Below, in pieces: positions 57,177-64,000 of a stretch of DNA of 64,000 nt (position 1 is its first letter; each line of letters opens with the position of its first letter). Source of the DNA: Cryptomeria japonica (lineage: Eukaryota > Streptophyta > Pinopsida > Cupressales > Cupressaceae); contig NC_081411.1 in NCBI RefSeq assembly GCF_030272615.1, forward strand, positions 45,089,517 through 45,153,516. Direction: 5' to 3'. The position numbers and the translations under genes were made by a program. The notes under the pieces were generated by a model, which ran no database searches, was not told the origin of the DNA, and saw nothing but the letters and a program-made list of their open reading frames with translations.

Positions 57177-57958
57177 GTATATGGTGAAAATGGATAACAA
57201 TAATAACGATATTGAAAGGCTAAATGAATTCAACCACAAAAACCCTAGCCTAACAACAACAAAGATCCACCATAACATATGAAGATAACCTAAGACAATG
57301 CAAATCAAATGAAATCACAAAGATTATACCATCACATGTCCAATAGGGTTTTGATCTCCATTTTTCCTATTTCCATTGATCTTGCTTGATATATTTGCTC
57401 TTAGATTTTATGTGCACAAGAGCTCAACAAAGAATGGAATGTGGTTGCAAGTAGGATCGTAGTGTAGTCAATTGATCAAGTAGTTAGGTCATTAGAATGA
57501 TTGATTAGGGTTTGATAATGAGGGAAGCATCTCCTTATATAGAAGACACTATAAGAAATGGAGGGATAAGATTAAGAGGTGTAAAAGGAGGTTGGCTATG
57601 ATTAGAGGGTAGGTAAAAGAAATAATAAAATAATGAAAGGGGTAGGTAGTGTATGAATTAAGAGATGAATGACATGTGTCATGGGTAGAAAAGGTTAATG
57701 AATTAATTAAATAAATAAAGATTTATTTAATTAATAGAGGAAGTGAGATAATTAAATAAATAAAATATTTATTTAATTTAGGAAAAGGATAATTTAAATA
57801 AATGAATGTATTTATTTAAATGAGAAATAATGCTAGAAGAGGATAAATGAATTAATTAAATGAATAATGATTTATTTAATTAATAAAAAAATTAGGCTAA
57901 AATAATTAAATAAATAAAATATTTATTTAATTAGACATGACAATTTTAGGTGTCTACA
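57177..57958 (-). repeat. 3' LTR of element C
   Basis: 782 bp, same family as the B LTRs, with the same five AT hairpins (about 57695-57930). It interrupts the integrase frame of F at 57176. Confidence 0.9.
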
Positions 57959-58004
57959 TTTTGCCCCTCTTTGAGACAATGCGACTTGTCACGTTGTTTC
58001 AAAG
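57959..58004 (-). other. Polypurine tract and adjoining hairpin of element C
   Basis: Arms 57969-57985 and 57988-58004 form a 17-bp stem with 2-nt loop, with three non-Watson-Crick positions. Its foot overlaps the tract as in A and B. Confidence 0.7.
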
Positions 58005-58199
58005 AAGATAATATGAACTAATACGAAGTTGCCCCAAGATGGGAATGATATGCCCCCTCAAGAGATTGGATGAAAATGTCTGAAAAGATTGTAGACAATC
58101 TCTCGATAAGAAAGAAAGGCTAGAATGGACTGACCGGATAAAGTGACAGAGTCAAGGGATAATGGAGACTGACTCAAGAGACAAGGGCTAGGGGTAGGC

Positions 58200-58205
58200 T
58201 ATAAG
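58200..58205 (+). promoter_or_regulatory. TATA box of the antisense PMD gene, element C
   Basis: CTATAAGATAGA, 99 bp before the ATG, as in element B. Confidence 0.6.
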
Positions 58206-58469
58206 ATAGACCACGGGAGAAAATACATCCTCATTGTCATCTACACATCCATGAGAGTAGATTGCAGAGCGAAAATAGAGTAGCAGCAGTCAGCAGTGAT
58301 GGCTTTTGTTTATAGATTCGACTGCGTTCACTGATTCTAGAGGCCAGTAGAGGTAGGAGAGCCAGTAAGTACCACCAAACCTCCTCATACTTTGACGCAT
58401 TTAATTTTGTCATTAATGCATGCTAGGTAGAGCAATAAATGTGCTTAGATTAGGGTCCAAAAAGTGTCA

Positions 58470-58770
58470 AAAAATGTTTAAGCACGTCTGCATTGGTGCC
58501 AGGTGCGTCTGTGCTCATGAGGTGTGTCTGTGTTTGTGCTAGGCATGTCTACGTTTGAACCCGCATCTGTGTCAAATGCGGCCATGTTTGTGATGGTCAG
58601 TCGTGTTTGTGCCAAGAAGGCACGTTTGTGTCACCCAGGCACGTCTGTGCAGAGCATAGGCACGTCTATGTTGGGCAGGCGCATCTATGTTTTTCAGGTG
58701 CGTCTGTGCAGTCTTCAAGCGCGTTTATGTCAGGTAAGCGCCTTTGCGTTTAAAAAAAGTGTGAATTTGT
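58470..58770 (+). repeat. CRCGTYTRTG motif array, element C PMD intron
   Basis: About 13 copies in the same orientation as in B (GCACGTCTGC, GTGCGTCTGTG, GTGTGTCTGTG, GCACGTTTGTG, GCACGTCTGTG, GCGCATCTATG, GTGCGTCTGTG, GCGCGTTTATG). Confidence 0.78.
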
Positions 58771-58880
58771 CTTCTAGGTCAAATCGTCAGTTCTGTGATG
58801 AACATACACTGTCAATTGGATAAGCTGCTGAGAGGATACACTCAAGCAGGTCCTCTAAGAAGACTAGGATAGATCAAGGC

Positions 58881-59154
58881 ACTTTGTGATGAACAGTGAG
58901 CACCAAGATAGAGTACTTTGTGATGAATAAGGAGTACTAAAGTATGAGCAGCACTTTGTGATGAACAAGGAGTGCAAATGTGAGTAACACTTTGTGATGA
59001 ACAAGGAGTATCACACACGTAGTACTTTGTGATGAATAGGGAGTACCACTAGGATAAATAGCAACACTTTGTGATGAACAGTGAGTGTCACTAGGATAGA
59101 TAGCCAGATGCATTTAGATAAAAAGTAGCATTTTGTGATAAACAGGGAATGCCA
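58881..59154 (+). repeat. Tandem hairpin array, element C PMD intron
   Basis: Seven units with the TTGTGATGAA core. End pairs are perfect in five (GTACT/AGTAC twice, GCACT/AGTGC, ACACT/AGTGT, GCATT/AATGC), have one mismatch in one and two in the first. Units correspond mostly one-to-one with those of B. Confidence 0.78.
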
Positions 59155-61093
59155 CCATGACTAACATGAGTGATTTGCTTGACTGTAGGAGTATTTGCCA
59201 ATGCTAGAGTCACGGGAGAGATTCTTGTCTACTCAGAGGTTGCGACCTGAGTTGTCCTTCAAGGACCAAGAAGCTATCAAGGAGATGGGATTGAGACATG
59301 TTCTGTATGTGCCTAAGTTTCGGGCGAACATGGGACTGTTGACTACACTGGCGGAGAGATGGGACTCCGAGACCTGTACATTTTATTTGCTGATGGGTGA
59401 GATGACAGTCACCCTAGAGGATGTATATAGGATACTGAGGATACCGATCGATGGGGAGCTGATCCCATATGATCAAGATGGAGATAGGGAGGCCCTGAGA
59501 TGAGTATTCCAGGACCCAAGACTAGAGATGAGGGCAGAACACATGGCCTGGGACAGCATGACAGCCACAAGGCTAGCGCTGCCAGTAGTGATAAGAGGAG
59601 CGATCAGTGGGTTCCTGTGTCCAGATAGAGTGACACAAGGGTTGGTTGTGGGTTGGGGAGGAGCACTAGAGACATTGGTGACATAGCACACCAGATATGC
59701 TTGGAGACCATGTGTGCTGGCACACCTCTATTATGAGCTACATCAGTTCATATATCATGGATCAGTGGGATTGGGCTGCGGGGTGACATTGCTGCAGGTA
59801 TGGGCTTATGAGCATCTACTAGTGATGAGGTCGATACACTTCAGAGGTAGGAGACATGGATGTAGCTTTGTGCACCTGTATGATATGATCACGTCGCAGC
59901 CACGGATTGGCAGGTTGGAGCATTGGCGACGGGTGATAGATGATATAGATGAGGTCATATGGAGGCCTTAGCTGGGATGCGAGTATTGGGAGGACGATGT
60001 AGTTGAGTTCCCTTACACCTTGTGGAGTAGGTATCTGATTGGGTGGACGCTCTATGTGCTGGAGAGGCAGCTAGTGGACAAGGTTGGCCAACAGTTTGGC
60101 AGGATCCAGAGGATGCCATGGGGCTCAGGCATGTATGCACGGACAGTCAGAGATCAGGAATAGTTTGGGCCCTTACTATCATATGATTAGGTAGTGACAT
60201 AGCTGGTAGAGATGATGCTCCTACCCTAGGACATGTGTCCAGAGATTGAGGATGCCAGCATGGATGTTGAGTACACAGCATACTAGGCAGAGCATCCCTT
60301 CCCATGGTTGATAGATCCGGGAGAGCCATTGGATGGAGATGGGGGTGGAGAGGATAATGATGGTGGAGGTGATGGGGGCAGAGGCCGACAGAGGAGGAGG
60401 GGAGTAGTTGGAGAGAGGAGGGTTGTAGCTCAGAGGGAGGGTGGTGAGGAGAGACAGGCTTGGGTGGTGAGGGGTCATGGTGGATTGCTGCTACAGATGC
60501 CAGCAGCACAGGGTCCCAAATAGGTATAGGTACAGGGATAGGGACAAATATAGGGACAGGTACCAGTACAGGTACAAGTATAGGAGCAGGCACCCATACA
60601 AGGGGAGCCACAGGCAGAGGCGGAGGGGGCTGACCCAGAGGAGGATGAGCTGATAGAGCTGAGGGAGGTCTAGGAGTTGGAGAGGGAGAGGGATCGGCTT
60701 AGGAGGAGGCTCAGAGATATTGAGGAGGAGCGGGATCAGGCCATTTAGCACTACACAGAGGCTGAGATAGCACTGAGGGCTGGGAGGCAGGCGACAGAGG
60801 ACACAGGGGTTGGATATACCTACGTCCTGCGGGCAGGGGAGGAGATCGGTTACTAGCGAGATCTCTATTATGGTGTAGTGCCAGTAGATCAACGGGTGAG
60901 GAGCTTCCATAGACCGTCGCATACAACGACAGCTATGGGAGGGAGCCGAAGGAGATAGGCATCGAGTGGTGGGGTTATGGGTCTTCCACCACCACCAGAT
61001 AGAGGGGACAGGCGGGATGATCCTGGGGCAAGTTCTTCAGGGGCTCAGATTCCGTTGAGGCCAAGCGGCTCCGAAGGAGGGAGTTCATCATAG

Positions 61094-62572
61094 CCGTAGA
61101 GGGCTCCCTATGTATCAGTTTTGTACTATTTGTGTATGATGATGTAGATACCTGCGGGTGCTTTTGTAGCCATATGATTTTGACATCATGGTATCATGAC
61201 ACTTTTATGATTATATATGAGATGATTCATCTTTGCGGCAGCTATATGCATGTGTACCTATGTGATGAGATGTTCTTATGTGATGCTTATGATATGGATG
61301 CAAATATGTATATGATGCAATGCAATATATATTTTTTTGTTCGTTTATGTTTTATATGTGTATGCATGATGCAAATGTGAATGTATGAAATGTGGATGAA
61401 TATGACAATGCAAATGTAAATTGTGCTAACAAGTGTTGTGTGCAGGATGTGATGTGATTGTGATATCTATATGTATGTATGAAATGCTTATATGTGGTAA
61501 TGCAGGTGCAACTACATGGAATGCAAATGTTTTTGGTGTGTCATTATACTCAGTCATGTGATAACAGGCTACACAGACTCGAGAAGGACGATGGAAGTCA
61601 ATCAAGAAAGGGGGATGGAAGACAGAAGATATGAAAATAAAAGAGCTTCTTGTGCGTTATCATCATTGAGCTTTATTATGGCAAGTAGGTTATGACAATC
61701 AAGGCATATGTTCAACCCAGAAAGTCATTGTACCCGTTTGCATGGAGATAAGACAGTCACAAACAAGGAATGCCCCAGTTCATACTAGACTCACAGTGTC
61801 CTCATATCCTTGGACAAGTCATAGCATTACGAAGAGACAATCCATAGACAACAAATACAAATAGGTGACGATACCCCATCCTCACCTTTTTAGTCAAAGA
61901 CATCCTGGAGATAGAATCTCTAGTCAGAGACATCCCAGAAAAGCTAAAAGACATGTCACCAAAAAAAGATGAAATCAAAAGAAAACCAAGACTCGACACC
62001 AACATCCACTGTAGTCCTTAAGTTTAGTGTCACTTGTCACTTGTATAAGTCTTATTTGATTGTGGTCACAATCTTTACTTTCAGAGAAAGGATAGATAGC
62101 ACTGAACCATATGTTGTCTGAGTCTATTGAAAGATTTGATTTGTTGAAGCCCATTGTTGCTGTTGTGTCTCATCTAAAACTGACTGAATCCATGAAACTG
62201 ATACTTTATTGCGAAGAAGATGGAACTTTATTGCGGATCTAGCGATGCAGATGTTGCTTTATTGCGGATTGTGCATGGATAGACTGAAGGAAGCTGGAAG
62301 AAACTGTACTCCTCAAAACATGTGATGTTCTCAGTTCCACACCCATTACTAGATGTAGGATTTTCCTTAGCCACAGATAGGATCTGATTTATTATGGATG
62401 GAAAGGGATGAAAAGGGAGGTTTATTATGAATGGCTAACCAATCTTGGGTAGATCAATAACAAGCCATGATGGGAATGCGTAAGTTTATTATGGACAAAT
62501 TGGTCATGAGTGTGTGCAAAGTGAAGGATGAAAGTGAATCCTGAAGGAGGGAGGAGCAATGTCTCTACACAT
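61094..62572. other. Spacer of element C
   Basis: Aligns with the B spacer. ATG-rich low-complexity part at about 61200-61530 and TTTATTRYGRA words at about 62205-62500. No gene seen. Confidence 0.55.
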
Positions 62573-62718
62573 GGTGTTGGTGACCCAGTTTTCACCATGG
62601 TACTTGCCCAGGGCGCCATCGAAGTGGTTTTCATCGTTGGACGAAATTATTTCTCTTTACTTTTTTTATTTTTCAATGTTTTTTGTGTCACAAGGCGCCT
62701 GTTTGCCAGGTTTTCACC
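62573..62718 (-). other. Three GGYG-AAAA hairpin motifs, element C
   Basis: Copies at 62573-62595 (outer GGTG/CACC perfect), 62612-62635 (decayed) and 62694-62718 (identical to the B copy at 34361). Confidence 0.55.
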
Positions 62719-62808
62719 AAGTAACAATTTTTTATTTTTATAATTTTTTTTTGTATTTTTGAATTTTTTTTATTTTTTTGTATTTTTGAATTAGGATATT
62801 TTGAAGAG

Positions 62809-64000
62809 CTATGTGTAAAACCTGCGAAGGTGCATGCTGTTGATAGGATCCTCCAAAGGTTCACCTTGTGTAGTTGAGAGCTAATATGCCCCAGATCCAT
62901 ATGCTGCTGTAATGATGTAAGGACCAAGCCAATTTGGTTCGAACTTTCCCTTCTTCTCTCTATCTTGCTAATTTTTAGGATTTTCTCTAAGAACTAAATC
63001 ACCTACCTCGAATGTGGGAGGCTTGACTTTATGATTGTAACTGTGATGTTCCTTGACTGAATGATGTGTAGCTTGAGTGACTATCTTCCTTGATGAAGGA
63101 ACTGAGATAGAATTACTAGTGTGTGGACTACACAAGCCCATATGCGTGTCACCTGAAGAAGTTTGGGCATCCCTAATAACAAAGTCCCTTGAGGAAGCTG
63201 CATTAAAGGTCCATGATGTATCACCAGAAGGTAAAGGATGTGTGGAACAAGTGGATGAGTTATGAAGGCTTATGATTGTGAAAAGAAGTGAAAGTAGGAT
63301 AGCATGATGGAGACTTAGGATCAACAAGTATGCTTTTTGACTTAAAATTTTAGAGCTTTTGCCTCCAGTTATTTTGATATTAGGGGAGATAAACTCTTGT
63401 TCTTTTTCTTTCATAGTATTTTTATCCTTGACTTTGATTTTTGCAGAGTCCAATAGCTTTTGATTTTGATTTGGACTAAAGCACTTTTCTTTATTATTGA
63501 CTTTTAGATTTTTCTTTTCAAAGCTTGATTTTTGATCCCCAATGAGTAAGGGCTTTTGTAATTCTTGTTGATCCAAGTTTGGAAGTGGAGTGGAAATGGA
63601 ATGAGTGGATGAAATGGTAAAGCTATGTGAGTTCTCAAGAGGGATGGCAATATGCTCAATAGATTCTTCGCTGGAACCACTCTCAGGACTATTGATATCA
63701 AGAGATGCTTGCACCACTAGAGGATATTTGCATTCAGACTTAGTAGCCACAACACTAGGTGGTTCACACCCAATTCCTTGGCATTGCAAATTGTTTGTAG
63801 GTTGTTCCTATTGACAGAATACCTTAGGAGATAATGGGAGTTGGTCAACATGAAATATATACTCACCACATCCTAAGTCTTTAATCTTGAACTTTTCTTT
63901 TAGCTCTGCTTGTTTGGGTGTAGAAGCTTTTAAGGATTCTGGATCCACATATGCTGAAGATGGAACAGCTTCGTGATTGACTCGAATTGTTATTTCTGAC
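62809..64000 (-). pseudogene. Chimeric frame of element C: protease tail, unknown segment, integrase tail
   Basis: From the window end the minus frame reads AVPSSAYVDPESLKASTPKQAELK (protease tail as in B), GEYIFHVDQLPLSPK, one stop near 63810, then about 250 unknown residues, rich in Ser/Lys, with a hydrophobic run AYLLILSLHHAILLSLLFTI (about 63270-63330), and then SYNHKVKPPTFEVGDLVLRENPKN, the integrase tail. All three parts are in one frame. One further stop (62968) precedes the remaining integrase end, whose stop is 62809. RT, RNase H and integrase core are absent. I do not recognise the inserted segment. Confidence 0.68.

Larger units (their letters stand above)
58299..61093 (+). pseudogene. 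Antisense PMD gene of element C, two exons
   Basis: Exon 1 is 58299-58364 (22 codons, two stops) with donor GTAAGT. Intron 58365-59188 ends TTGACTGTAG. Exon 2 is 59189-61093, 1905 bp or 635 codons, again without net frameshift. PMD: GLRHVLYVPKFRANMGLLTTLAERW, CTFYLLMGEMTVTLEDVYRILRIPIDGELIPYDQDGDREALR, VLAHLYYELHQFIYHG, IGRLEHWRRVIDDIDEVIWRP. The acidic/Arg-rich linker, Gln-rich minisatellite part (about 60520-60600, many CAG now TAG) and Glu/Arg coiled coil (LERERDRLRRRLRDIEEERDQ) follow. Fewer stops than B in the domain itself. Function unknown. Confidence 0.8.
57177..64000 (-). mobile_element. Element C: Ty3/gypsy derivative of B, most of pol replaced, runs off the window
   Basis: 3' LTR 57177-57958, polypurine tract with hairpin, antisense PMD gene 58299-61093, spacer, then the element frame from 62809 to 64000. 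PMD gene, spacer and LTR align with B throughout. Between protease tail and integrase tail, RT, both RNase H domains and the integrase core are missing and an unrelated stretch joins the two in frame. The 5' end is outside the window, so its duplication cannot be checked. Confidence 0.85.

Noticed and set aside
56772-57308. 178-residue open frame beginning with a hydrophobic segment and continuing into an integrase tail
   Set aside because: The first part is LTR sequence of element C. The frame is a fusion made by insertion, not an evolved protein.
63270-63330. Hydrophobic run in the element C chimeric frame considered as an envelope-like protein
   Set aside because: A single hydrophobic stretch with no signal peptide, no Cys pattern and no position after integrase does not support an env call.

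Overview
This window is plant nuclear DNA from a large, retrotransposon-rich genome. Everything I can identify is LTR retrotransposon. I find no host gene, tRNA or rRNA. Tat-type Ty3/gypsy elements with two RNase H domains, Ty1/copia elements primed by tRNA-iMet, plant mobile domain (PMD) genes and very AT-rich spacers point to a seed plant. A gymnosperm-sized genome is plausible but not proven. Every coding region carries stops, frameshifts or lost catalytic residues.

Layout, left to right. Element A (Ty3/gypsy, +) fills 1-7953 and 14687-19744: gag, protease, linker, RT-RNase H, second RNase H and integrase, then a spacer holding copia-1 (Ty1/copia, -, 7954-14686, 5-bp target duplication AATTA), an antisense PMD gene (15424-17667), the polypurine tract and the 3' LTR (18754-19744). 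A lies inside the gag of element D (gypsy, -, 19750-25088). D lies inside element E (-, 25089-28699 and 45044-45522), a copia-like element without recognisable pol. E's 5' LTR is split by element B (gypsy, -, 28700-45038, 16.3 kb, duplication ATATG). E lies in G (copia, +), whose RT is split again by copia-2 (+, 45633-54192, duplication ATAAA), a non-autonomous element that itself holds a solo LTR and a foldback repeat. The right end is a gypsy fragment F (-) cut by element C (gypsy, -, 57177 to the window end), a relative of B that has lost nearly all of pol.

The most interesting system is shared by gypsy elements A, B and C. Each carries, antisense to gag-pol and just inside the 3' LTR, a gene with its own TATA box, a short first exon with ATG, a GTAAGT donor, an intron filled with short repeats, and a PMD second exon. 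In B and C the intron repeat (consensus CRCGTYTRTG) also fills the leader upstream of gag, in the same orientation relative to the gene that follows. In A the same position holds an array of a different motif. The B and C introns also hold tandem units whose ends pair, with stem bases that change together. Two further structured motifs recur in element-sense sequence: a GGYG-AAAA-hairpin between protease and RT and downstream of integrase, and a hairpin whose base merges into the polypurine tract. Together these look like cis-acting RNA or DNA elements and a passenger gene that travel with the retrotransposon.

Two other points stand out. An uncharacterised long ORF (motifs KE[DN]SIGAF and IWLDxP) is shared by copia-2 and E. 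In element C most of pol is replaced, in frame, by an unknown sequence with a hydrophobic segment. All homology statements come from reading translations by eye.
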